A stretch of DNA of 51,391 bases from Elusimicrobiota bacterium (lineage in GTDB: Bacteria > Elusimicrobiota > Endomicrobiia > CG1-02-37-114 > XYA2-FULL-39-19), in assembly GCA_018816525.1 (NCBI GenBank), contig JAHIVV010000026.1, positions 1 to 51,391 of the forward strand, read 5' to 3'. The position numbers and the translations under genes were made by a program. Below the pieces are notes generated by a model that searched no databases, was not told the origin of the DNA, and worked only from the letters and a program-made list of their open reading frames with translations. Every line of letters starts with the position of its first letter. Within the stretch, counting starts at the first letter, position 1. Shown in pieces: positions 7,621 to 15,275 of this stretch.

Positions 7621-9336
7621 TTAGATTATTTGCAGCTGATGAAGCCTTCTATAAAGCCCTTCTTTTTTAAAAAGCTCTTCATGTGTGCCTGTGTCTACAA
7701 TACTGCCGTTTTCCAGGACAATTATTTTATCTGATTTTTTTATCGTGGCCAGCCTATGAGCGATAATTAATGTAGTCCTTCCCTCCATTAATTTTTCGAG
7801 AGCATTTTGCACTAATTGTTCTGATTCAGCATCCAGGTTGCTTGTTGCTTCATCCAGTAAAAGTATTTTTGGGTTTCTAATTAGAGCCCGCGCTATGGCT
7901 ATTCTCTGCTTTTCGCCGCCGCTTAAAAATACGCCCCTCTCTCCGACTAAGGTGTTATATCCATTTGGAGCTTTTTCTATAAACGCATGCGCCTGGGCTA
8001 GTTTTGCGGCATTTACAATTTGTTCTTCGGTTGCATCAGGATTGCCGTAAGAAATATTGTAATGTATTGACTCATTGAATAAAATGGTTTCCTGCGTTAC
8101 AATGCTCATCTGGCCGCGTAATGATTTCAACGTTCCTTCTTTGATATCCTTTCCGTCAAGTGTTATTGTTCCTTTTACAGGGTTGTAGAACCTTAAAAGC
8201 AGGTTTATTATCGTGGATTTTCCTGAGCCGGAAGGGCCTACGATTGCAACCACTTCTCCTGATTTTACTTCGAAATTTACATCTTTAAGCACTATATCAT
8301 CTTTATCGTACTCAAAGCTGACATGTTTGAACTCAATTTCATTTTTAAACGGTTCAATTTCTTTTGCGTCATGGTTCTCGCTAACTTCCGGAACTTGGTT
8401 AAGTAATTCAAATATTCTTTCACTGGCAGAGATGGCCTGTTGTATTTGCGGATTGAGATTTGCAAAATTTTTTATCGGCTGGTAAATAGAAAATGCAGCA
8501 GCAAAGAAAGCAAAAAATGAACCAGGGGACCAAACTCCGGAAATAACGTCCTTGCCTGCAAAAAACAATACAAGCCCTACTGCAAAAGCACCGATAAATT
8601 CCATAAGCGGCGAAGATAAAGCCTCAATCTTTGTAAATCTCATAACCAGAGTATATAAGTCCCAATTGATCTTTTTGAACCTTTCTATTTCTGTCTTTTC
8701 CCTGTTAAAAGCCCTGGTGATATTGATAGCCATAATAGATTCCTGCAGGTTTGTATAGAGTTCAGCCATCTGTTTCTGCCCTTCTCTGGATAGATTGCGT
8801 AATCTTCTGGAGAAATTTATTATGGGAAAGGATACAAAAGGAAAAACGATAAAACTGATAAGCGCAAATTTCCAGTTGAGGTAAAAAAGCATGACGATTA
8901 GGACGATAACAGTTAATCCGTCGCAAACCAGAGTTGCCGGCGCCCTGTTCAACGCAAATTGGAGGGCAGAAATATCGTTTGTTAAACGCGACATTATTTT
9001 GCCCGTAGTGCCTTTTGAATAGAAACTCGTTGACAGCCTCTGCAATTGTTCGTACGATTTGTTTCTGATGTTAAGAGTTATTCTTTGGGCTATATAAGAC
9101 ATAAAATAATTCTTACCATAATTAAATAAACCAAGCAGGAAATAGGCTATGGGAATCGAACAGACTATGAAGTAGAGCGAGTGCATATCCTTGGCGATAA
9201 ATACTTTATCTATCATCGGCTTAAGAAGATATCTTATAAGGCCCGTAAGGCCTGAAACTATTGCCATGCAGAAGAGCGCAACAAAAAATCTGCTTTTATA
9301 GGGTTTAAAGTATTTATACAGCTGTTTATAATCCAT
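7621..9336 (-). CDS. msbA: Lipid A export ABC transporter, permease-ATPase (MsbA type)
   Basis: Half-size ABC exporter, active as a dimer in the inner membrane, flipping lipid A-core to the periplasmic face. The 571 residues divide into a six-helix transmembrane domain (about 1-310) and an ATPase domain with Walker A GPSGSGKST, signature LSGGEKQRIAIARA and Walker B ILLLDEATSNLD. Sequence alone would only say ABC exporter with fused ATPase. The MsbA call rests on its place at the end of the lpx unit, with the start overlapping the end of lpxB by 11 bases. No lpxK follows it, though msbA-lpxK pairs are common. Confidence 0.85.
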   Translation of the reverse strand: MDYKQLYKYFKPYKSRFFVALFCMAIVSGLTGLIRYLLKPMIDKVFIAKDMHSLYFIVCSIPIAYFLLGLFNYGKNYFMSYIAQRITLNIRNKSYEQLQRLSTSFYSKGTTGKIMSRLTNDISALQFALNRAPATLVCDGLTVIVLIVMLFYLNWKFALISFIVFPFVSFPIINFSRRLRNLSREGQKQMAELYTNLQESIMAINITRAFNREKTEIERFKKINWDLYTLVMRFTKIEALSSPLMEFIGAFAVGLVLFFAGKDVISGVWSPGSFFAFFAAAFSIYQPIKNFANLNPQIQQAISASERIFELLNQVPEVSENHDAKEIEPFKNEIEFKHVSFEYDKDDIVLKDVNFEVKSGEVVAIVGPSGSGKSTIINLLLRFYNPVKGTITLDGKDIKEGTLKSLRGQMSIVTQETILFNESIHYNISYGNPDATEEQIVNAAKLAQAHAFIEKAPNGYNTLVGERGVFLSGGEKQRIAIARALIRNPKILLLDEATSNLDAESEQLVQNALEKLMEGRTTLIIAHRLATIKKSDKIIVLENGSIVDTGTHEELFKKEGLYRRLHQLQII

Positions 9337-10435
9337 TTATCTTCTCCAAAATAAGTTTTGCTGTGCGGTTGTATACACCCGGTTCTCCAAGGATATCCCT
9401 GACATTTTCAAGCTTTTGTTTAATATCGGCTAATTTGTTTTCGTCCGAAATTATATTTAAAACTGTATTAGCAATTTTATCAGGCTGAGCGTCGCGCTGT
9501 AAAAACTCAGGGACCAGTTTTTCATTGGTCAATAAATTTGTAATTGTAACCGAAGACACCTTTATAATTGATTTGATTAGAAAATACAGGGGCCAGGGCA
9601 ATTTGTACATCACAAGCATAGGCAAACCAATTAAAGTATTTTCCAAAGCTACCGTACCGCTTGTCGTTATGGCAAAATCAAAATTCGCTCTTGTTATATA
9701 ATCAGATTCATAAAGAATCTCAAATCCGTCTTTTGGAACGTTCATGTAACAATTTTTTAAAGAATACAGGCCAATAATCTTAAATATAATTTGAGGGTAT
9801 TTGTCTTTGATTAATTTGGCTGTATCGAGCATAGTTTGCAAATTCCAGGACACTACCTGTTTTCTGGATCCGGGGAACAATCCGATAGTGAAACCTTCTG
9901 AAGAAGAATTTTTTAAGGCCTTATGAGGCATTGTTGGGATAGTATCAAGCAAAGGGTTCCCGACAAAAGTAACGGGTACGCCGGCCTGGGAATAAATCTT
10001 TTCCTCAAACGGAAATATGACTGAAATATGATTTACAAATTCTTTAATTGCATTGATTCTTTCAGGCCTTGTGGCCCAAATTTGCGGGCTGATGAAGTAA
10101 TAAACCGGTATATTCTGTTTTTGGGCCTGCTGTGCGAGTTTTATATTAAATCCATAAAAATCTACAGGTATTATTGCTGTTGGTTTGTTCTTTTTTAAGT
10201 AACCGGCTATGTCCTCGTTAAGTAACTTTTTTAAATTAAAATATTGTTTTACCGAAGGCAGTCCATGAAGATTAAGTCCGACAATATCATAGATGAAAGT
10301 ATCACTGGTTTCATTTAGCTTTTTACCGCCTACAGCGCTTATATGAATCCCTGAGTTTAGTTTTTTAATTTCTCTGGCAAGATTTGCTGCATGCAGGTCC
10401 CCGGAAGGGTCGCCCGCTGAAATCAATATTTCCAT
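9326..10435 (-). CDS. lpxB: Lipid-A-disaccharide synthase
   Basis: LpxB joins UDP-2,3-diacylglucosamine to lipid X, giving the beta-1,6-linked lipid A disaccharide at the inner-membrane surface. The 369 residues fit the family (about 380). The N-terminus has ISAGDPSGDLHAANL, the typical motif with Asp in place of the common Glu (GExSGD). YFISPQIWATRPERI, FVGNPLLD and LFPGSRKQVV are the other GT19 landmarks, and TSGTVALENTLIGLPMLVMYK forms the donor-binding end. It is 4 bases from the upstream dehydrogenase and overlaps msbA downstream. Confidence 0.95.
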   Translation of the reverse strand: MEILISAGDPSGDLHAANLAREIKKLNSGIHISAVGGKKLNETSDTFIYDIVGLNLHGLPSVKQYFNLKKLLNEDIAGYLKKNKPTAIIPVDFYGFNIKLAQQAQKQNIPVYYFISPQIWATRPERINAIKEFVNHISVIFPFEEKIYSQAGVPVTFVGNPLLDTIPTMPHKALKNSSSEGFTIGLFPGSRKQVVSWNLQTMLDTAKLIKDKYPQIIFKIIGLYSLKNCYMNVPKDGFEILYESDYITRANFDFAITTSGTVALENTLIGLPMLVMYKLPWPLYFLIKSIIKVSSVTITNLLTNEKLVPEFLQRDAQPDKIANTVLNIISDENKLADIKQKLENVRDILGEPGVYNRTAKLILEKINGL

Positions 10436-10439
10436 AGGC

Positions 10440-11387
10440 CTATATTTCTGATTTGTGGATTTGAAGTTTATTCAGGATTTCAAGAGCAAGCGCGAGAGCA
10501 TCTTTCCCATGCTCTCCTGTAACTAAAGGAGATTTGCCTTCCCTTACGCAATCGATAAAATGTTCAAGCTCTTTTCTAAGGGGCTCCAAGCGTTCCGTTT
10601 TTGGGCTGGAGATTTCTATATCCTTCATTGAAGCGGCATCCTCGGATTTTTTTCTGTATATCCTGTATCTTTGGGCTGCATAATCAACAGAGATGTACGC
10701 GTCAGGCTGGAAAATACGCAGTTTTCGATATTTCCCGAATGAAGCCCTGCTGGCTGACAGGTCTGCTATACACCCGTTATGAAATCTTAGCCGCACTTTA
10801 ACAATATCTTCATGTTTAGAGAATATTTTTGTCCCATAGGCTTCCAAATCTTTCACTTTGCTTCCTGCAAGAAACGGTATAATGTCTAAATCATGAATCA
10901 TCAGGTCCAGGACCACTCCTACGTCTGCTACCCTTGGGTCATAAGGCCCGAGCCTGTCCGATTCAATGAATTTTGGATTTTTAATATGTTTTTGCAACGA
11001 TAAAATCGCTCCGTTGAACCTTTCGATATGCCCGATTTGCAGCACAACGCTGTTTTTTTGGGCGAGCTGTATCAATTCTTCTGCGTGGCTGACTTCAGTG
11101 GTAAATGGTTTCTCAATCAGGCAGTGTTTGCCTGCAGCCAGAACTTCCTTTCCTATTGAATAATGCAGCGTAGTAGGGACCACGATACTTACAGCATCAG
11201 CGCCTTTAATTGCTTCCCTGAAATCGGTATAGCCTTTTGTCTGGAATTGAGTTGAAATTTTTTCAGAGCGTTTTTCGTTTAAATCAACTATACCGGTCAG
11301 CGTTACACCCGGAATTTGCGAATAATTTCTTGCATGGTGCTGTCCAAGGTTGCCCACTCCGATTACGCAAACATTGATTTGTCGCAT
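10440..11387 (-). CDS. Gfo/Idh/MocA oxidoreductase in the lpx unit; possible UDP-GlcNAc 3-dehydrogenase (GnnA-like)
   Basis: An NAD(P)-dependent sugar dehydrogenase of 315 residues. The Rossmann motif GVGNLG is at 10-15, the catalytic EKP at 92-94 and GHIERFN at 119-125. The C-terminal alpha/beta domain includes VADVGVVLDLMIHDLDI. The family is certain, the substrate is not. GnnA oxidises the 3-hydroxyl of UDP-GlcNAc so that the aminotransferase GnnB can make the diamino sugar used for amide-linked lipid A, and gnnA is often found inside lpx clusters. Position between lpxI and lpxB fits that. No GnnB-like DegT aminotransferase is in the window, so the role is inferred. A strong mRNA hairpin precedes the gene. 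Confidence 0.8.
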   Translation of the reverse strand: MRQINVCVIGVGNLGQHHARNYSQIPGVTLTGIVDLNEKRSEKISTQFQTKGYTDFREAIKGADAVSIVVPTTLHYSIGKEVLAAGKHCLIEKPFTTEVSHAEELIQLAQKNSVVLQIGHIERFNGAILSLQKHIKNPKFIESDRLGPYDPRVADVGVVLDLMIHDLDIIPFLAGSKVKDLEAYGTKIFSKHEDIVKVRLRFHNGCIADLSASRASFGKYRKLRIFQPDAYISVDYAAQRYRIYRKKSEDAASMKDIEISSPKTERLEPLRKELEHFIDCVREGKSPLVTGEHGKDALALALEILNKLQIHKSEI

Positions 11388-11400
11388 TATTTCCTCTTTA

Positions 11401-11437
11401 ATGCCCCATGCTAGTCGCTAGGAAGACTCTGGGGCAT
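11401..11437 (-). repeat. Stable two-step hairpin between lpxI and the dehydrogenase gene
   Basis: ATGCCCCA (11401-11408) pairs perfectly with TGGGGCAT (11430-11437), and inside it AGTC (11413-11416) pairs with GACT (11425-11428). It fills most of the 56-base gap and lies just upstream (minus strand) of the lpxI stop codon side. No U-run follows, so a simple terminator is unlikely. It may be an mRNA processing or stability element, or a REP/transposon-end relic. Confidence 0.55.
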
Positions 11438-11443
11438 ATTCCC

Positions 11444-12262
11444 CTATACCCCTACGATAGATATTCCATATTTGTCGGCTAAAGCGAAAACCTCTTCTTT
11501 GTTGATTATACAGGTTTTGCCTGCTTCAATCGCCAATGTTTTTGACTTTATTTTTTTCATATTTTTAATTGTCCTGGTGCCAATAACCGGTAAATCAAAC
11601 CGGAGGTCCTGGTGTAGTTTTGCAACTTTTATTATGACGGTCCCCGGCCCGGCCATTTTGCCTGAACGAATTATACAAATATCTGTGCCTTCAAGGGCTT
11701 CAATGGCTATAACGCATTTATTTTTTACAACTATCGTTTGGCCGATATCATGCCTGGATAATTCTTTAGCAAGAGGAAAGCCGAAGTTAATATCATCATT
11801 GCTCATTATATCCGGTTTAGATTCGGTGAGAATACCTTTTTTCGCTAGATTGTTTTCAAGAATTGGAAGAATCTGAAGCAATTCAATACCCTGTGTTTTT
11901 AACGCATTGGCTATACCGCCAAGGATTGAATCTGCTTTTTTATCCTTGATGTTGTCAAGTATTCCCTGCATCACGGAATCAAGTTTCAGGTTTTTGTCAA
12001 ATAACCGTTTGTGGCTTATTAAACCGGCAATAATGGCTTTATCAACTTTTTTTAATTTGAAATAATCAATCGCTTTGCCAAGTGCGCCAAATTCGAATAA
12101 TTGAAATTCTTTCACGTATTGCTTTATTTTGTTATTTGTTTCACCTTTAAAACCGGTTGCATAAATTCCCGTATTTCCGGAATATTTCTTTATTTCTTCA
12201 GCGATAAGAATAGGGAATTTCCCCCTGCCTGAAATAATGCCGATTTTTTGAGGTAAGTTCAT
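11444..12262 (-). CDS. lpxI: UDP-2,3-diacylglucosamine pyrophosphatase LpxI
   Basis: LpxI cleaves UDP-2,3-diacylglucosamine to lipid X and UMP, replacing LpxH in many bacteria. The 272 residues match the LpxI/DUF1009 family. The N-terminus IGIISGRGKFPILIAEE, the central KAIIAGLISHKRLF and the C-terminal half with GPGTVIIKVAKLHQDLRFD and VPVIGTRTI-like LPVIGTRTIKNMK are characteristic; the last holds the catalytic Asp region of the family. Start and stop overlap the neighbour lpxA by 4 bases (ATGA type), so translation is likely coupled. No lpxH is present in the window. Confidence 0.93.
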   Translation of the reverse strand: MNLPQKIGIISGRGKFPILIAEEIKKYSGNTGIYATGFKGETNNKIKQYVKEFQLFEFGALGKAIDYFKLKKVDKAIIAGLISHKRLFDKNLKLDSVMQGILDNIKDKKADSILGGIANALKTQGIELLQILPILENNLAKKGILTESKPDIMSNDDINFGFPLAKELSRHDIGQTIVVKNKCVIAIEALEGTDICIIRSGKMAGPGTVIIKVAKLHQDLRFDLPVIGTRTIKNMKKIKSKTLAIEAGKTCIINKEEVFALADKYGISIVGV

Positions 12263-13047
12263 ATTTTTGTTAAAGCTGTCCGGCAGAATCCCCGCTTTGA
12301 TGTTTTCACAAAATTTATCAAATGGGTGACTTCTTCCCCCATGTTTTCTTCTTCTTGCATTTTTTCTACGATTTTTAGAGCTTCAGTGAACATTGTTTTT
12401 GATTCAAAAAGCTGCCAATAAACTTTCTTGATGTTTTTTATGGCCTGTGGAGTTATCCCGTGCCTTCTTAACCCTACTTTATTAAGACCGTATAGTTTTG
12501 CCCGGTCGCCGTTTGCGAGCATGTAGGGCAGAATATCCTGAGTTATCATAGCTCCTCCGCCAAGCATTGCAAGCCTGCCAATGCGGACAAATTGGTGCGC
12601 TGCTGCAAGGGCTCCAAGGATAGCTCCGAATTCAACAAGGACATGACCGCCGAGAGAAGCGCAATTAGCCATGTAAATATTGTCTTCAAGTATTGAATCG
12701 TGGCCGACATGAGAATAGGCCATAAGAAAGCAATTGCTGCCCACTTTCGTGGATTCATTTATTGACCCTCTGTGAATGGTAACAAATTCCCTTATGGCGT
12801 TATTATTTCCAATAATACAATTATTCGAACCGCCTTTGAATTTTGTATCCTGTGCATCATTGCCCAGGGCTACATGGTTCGAAATTTTATTGTTTTCACC
12901 GATTTGGCAATATTGGATAAAAGTGTAAGGGCCGATTGTTGTATTTTTTCCGATAGAAACATTTTTGCCGATGATTGCATAAGGGCCTATATCAACTGAT
13001 TTGTCTATTTGAGCGCTTTTATCAACTATGGCAGTAGGGTGTATCAT
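12259..13047 (-). CDS. lpxA: UDP-N-acetylglucosamine acyltransferase
   Basis: LpxA puts the first 3-hydroxyacyl chain on the 3-position of UDP-GlcNAc (or on the amine of a 3-amino analogue), the first step of lipid A synthesis. The 262 residues are full length. The left-handed beta-helix begins IHPTAIVDKSAQIDKSVDIG and repeats hexapeptides to about residue 190. The catalytic His lies in AYSHVGHDS (about 125). The C-terminal helical domain contains LNKVGLRRHGI. It overlaps lpxC-fabZ by 4 bases upstream and lpxI by 4 bases downstream. Confidence 0.96.
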   Translation of the reverse strand: MIHPTAIVDKSAQIDKSVDIGPYAIIGKNVSIGKNTTIGPYTFIQYCQIGENNKISNHVALGNDAQDTKFKGGSNNCIIGNNNAIREFVTIHRGSINESTKVGSNCFLMAYSHVGHDSILEDNIYMANCASLGGHVLVEFGAILGALAAAHQFVRIGRLAMLGGGAMITQDILPYMLANGDRAKLYGLNKVGLRRHGITPQAIKNIKKVYWQLFESKTMFTEALKIVEKMQEEENMGEEVTHLINFVKTSKRGFCRTALTKI

Positions 13048-14396
13048 AATTTATTCTCCGCGGGTTTATCAACTATAATAAACATAAATTCAGTCTCGGT
13101 TATTAGTTCGCCGTTTATGAAGGCCTCGCCTTTAACTGTTCCTGACCTGCCTCTGGCGCGAATGACTTCTATTTTCAATTCAATTGTATTTCCCGGCAAA
13201 GCGGGTTTACGGAACTTTGTTTTATCAATAGTCATAAAATAAGCCAGTTTGTTGGTTAAATCCGGGCGAGACAGGAAGAGCACACAGGCTGTTTGCGCAA
13301 GGGATTCAACTATCAGCACACCAGGCATAATCGGGCTTCCCGGGAAATGCCCGCGGAAAAAATCTTCTTTTCCTGTAAGAATTTTTTTACCTATAGCGCT
13401 TTTCCCGGCTTCGGTGATGGTAACTTTGTCAATCATTAGAAAAGGATCCCGGTGAGGAATGATTTGTTTTATTTCCTCAACATTTAATTCACGTCCTACG
13501 ATGTTGTCTAAGTTTGTTTCTGGCATTTTTTCTTCCCCTTTATTTTCTTTACGAGACACGGATTCTTCAATTTTTTTTACAAAATTTATATTATGTTTGT
13601 GTCCCGAACATTTCACTTTTATGCGCGCTTTTAGCGGCCTGCCAAGCAGGTATAAATCACCTATTACGTCGAGAAGCTTGTGCCTGACGAACTCGTCATT
13701 GTATCTTAATTTTTCAGGATTGTGAATTTTGTCCATTCCGATAACTACTGCATTATGCAGGCCGCCGCCTTTTGCAAGACCCTTTTTATGGAGAGTTTCA
13801 ATTTCGTAGTCAAAACAAAAGGTCCGGGCCTGGGAAATCTCATTGATAAAGTTTTCAGGAGTTATAGTAAGTTCTAACCGTTGAATTCCGATAAGCGGAT
13901 GATTATATTCAATTTCGTAGTCAATTATCAAATTATCGCTGGGAAATGCGCTTAATTCAACTTTGATTTTTTCTTCGGAAATGTAAGTTACGGGATTTTG
14001 CAGGGTTATATAATTTTTGGGAACATCCTGTTCGACTATACCTGCCTTTTTTAAGTAATCTATAAAAGGTTTTGCGCTTCCGTCAAAAATAGGAGGCTCA
14101 TTGTTGTCAAGAATTATTTCAATGTTATCTATGCCAAGCCCGTAAAGAGCCGCAAGAAGGTGTTCAACGGTATAGACCATCGGTGTATCATTAACACCGA
14201 TAGTAGTGCCCCTTAATAATCCCATAACATTACTCACGCGGGCAGGTATTACCGGATGGCCCGGCAAGTCTTTTCTGATGAATTTTACGCCATAATTGAC
14301 AGGTGCAGGCTTAAACGTCAATTTAGTGACGTTGCCTGTGTGCAGGCCCTTGCCCTTAATTGTCAGTTCTTTGGAAATCGTTTTTTGATTTTCCAT
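13044..14396 (-). CDS. lpxC-fabZ: LpxC-FabZ fusion: UDP-3-O-acyl-GlcNAc deacetylase and 3-hydroxyacyl-ACP dehydratase
   Basis: A bifunctional 450-residue protein. Residues 1-280 are LpxC, the zinc deacetylase that commits the pathway: VEHLLAAL carries zinc ligand H79, HKLLDVIGDL carries H239 and D243, and CSGHKHN carries the catalytic His. After a charged linker (about 281-300), residues 300-450 are FabZ: PHRDPFLMID (catalytic H315), GHFPGSPIMPGVLIVESLAQ (catalytic E364). The fusion is known from Bacteroidota, Elusimicrobiota and relatives. It ties the fate of 3-hydroxyacyl-ACP, the shared precursor, to both lipid A and fatty acid synthesis. Both active sites look intact. Confidence 0.96.
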   Translation of the reverse strand: MENQKTISKELTIKGKGLHTGNVTKLTFKPAPVNYGVKFIRKDLPGHPVIPARVSNVMGLLRGTTIGVNDTPMVYTVEHLLAALYGLGIDNIEIILDNNEPPIFDGSAKPFIDYLKKAGIVEQDVPKNYITLQNPVTYISEEKIKVELSAFPSDNLIIDYEIEYNHPLIGIQRLELTITPENFINEISQARTFCFDYEIETLHKKGLAKGGGLHNAVVIGMDKIHNPEKLRYNDEFVRHKLLDVIGDLYLLGRPLKARIKVKCSGHKHNINFVKKIEESVSRKENKGEEKMPETNLDNIVGRELNVEEIKQIIPHRDPFLMIDKVTITEAGKSAIGKKILTGKEDFFRGHFPGSPIMPGVLIVESLAQTACVLFLSRPDLTNKLAYFMTIDKTKFRKPALPGNTIELKIEVIRARGRSGTVKGEAFINGELITETEFMFIIVDKPAENKL

Positions 14397-14406
14397 AATC
14401 CTTAGC

Positions 14407-15255
14407 TTATTTGCCTCTTAATCTTTCAAGTATTTTGTTTGTAAGGTCTATGCCGCCGCTGCCATAAAGAACGTTGGTTTTTTCTATTACGATTGAAATG
14501 TTTTCCTCTTTGGCGAGATCTTCTATTATTTTATAGAGTTCGCCCATAAGCGCTAAAGTTTTGTTCTTCTCATATTCTTTGAGGTCTTTTTCATTTTTCT
14601 TTTTGTAGTCCGTATATTCTTGTTGTTTTTTTGTTATTAAATCTTTCTTAAGCACAAGATCCGTTTCTTTTTCGCTTATTTGTTTTTCATCGGCTTCTAT
14701 TGTGGAGTTTACTTTGTCATATTGCGCCTGTATACTCAACCCAGGTTGTTCTGTTTGAATTGCTTGTGTAGAAACAGAAATACTATTTGTTCCGGTTGCA
14801 GTTGAAATAGCGGGAATTGTTAATGTTGAAGATGAACCAACAGGCACAGTTCCAGTGGAAACCGAAACTATTGCGCTGGACGATATCGGTGGTGTTGGCT
14901 GTTGTGTCTGTATTTGCGGCTGTTGCATTTGGACAGATAATCGTTGTTTCTGTACTTTTAAAGCCATCGACTCCTGTTTTAGCTGCTTGATTTGCGTTTC
15001 CAGGTCAGTGCAGGAAGATTTTATTACTGAAATTTCAGAGTCAATCCCCGAGAGCTCCAGTTTTTTTTGTTCAGCTATTTTTTCATAATCTTTTTTTGCG
15101 GTTTTAACCGGAGGATATTCGCCAAATATTTTATTCATGTCTACATAACCAACGCTAATCCCTCCTGTTCCTTGAAGCGGAATTTCAATAGAGTTCAACG
15201 ATGACTCTCCAATTAAACAGATTAAACAAAAAGCGATAAAAAATAGTTTTTTCAT
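14407..15255 (-). CDS. OmpH/Skp-family periplasmic chaperone with a long Gln/Ser/Thr-rich insert
   Basis: Skp-type trimeric chaperones hold unfolded outer-membrane proteins in the periplasm. The protein has a signal peptide (MKKLFFIAFCLICLIG), then GYVDMNKIFGEYPPVKTA (36-53), the usual N-terminal strand and helix of OmpH, and two coiled-coil arms (about 55-110 and 175-245) that return to IVIEKTNVLYGSGGIDLT near the end. Typical Skp has about 165 residues; this has 282. The difference is mostly residues about 110-172, a low-complexity Gln/Pro then Ser/Thr/Val-rich segment placed at the tip of the coiled coil. It lies between bamA and lpxC, the normal place for skp. Confidence 0.85.
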   Translation of the reverse strand: MKKLFFIAFCLICLIGESSLNSIEIPLQGTGGISVGYVDMNKIFGEYPPVKTAKKDYEKIAEQKKLELSGIDSEISVIKSSCTDLETQIKQLKQESMALKVQKQRLSVQMQQPQIQTQQPTPPISSSAIVSVSTGTVPVGSSSTLTIPAISTATGTNSISVSTQAIQTEQPGLSIQAQYDKVNSTIEADEKQISEKETDLVLKKDLITKKQQEYTDYKKKNEKDLKEYEKNKTLALMGELYKIIEDLAKEENISIVIEKTNVLYGSGGIDLTNKILERLRGK

Positions 15256-15275
15256 TTTATTTTCTCTTTAATACA

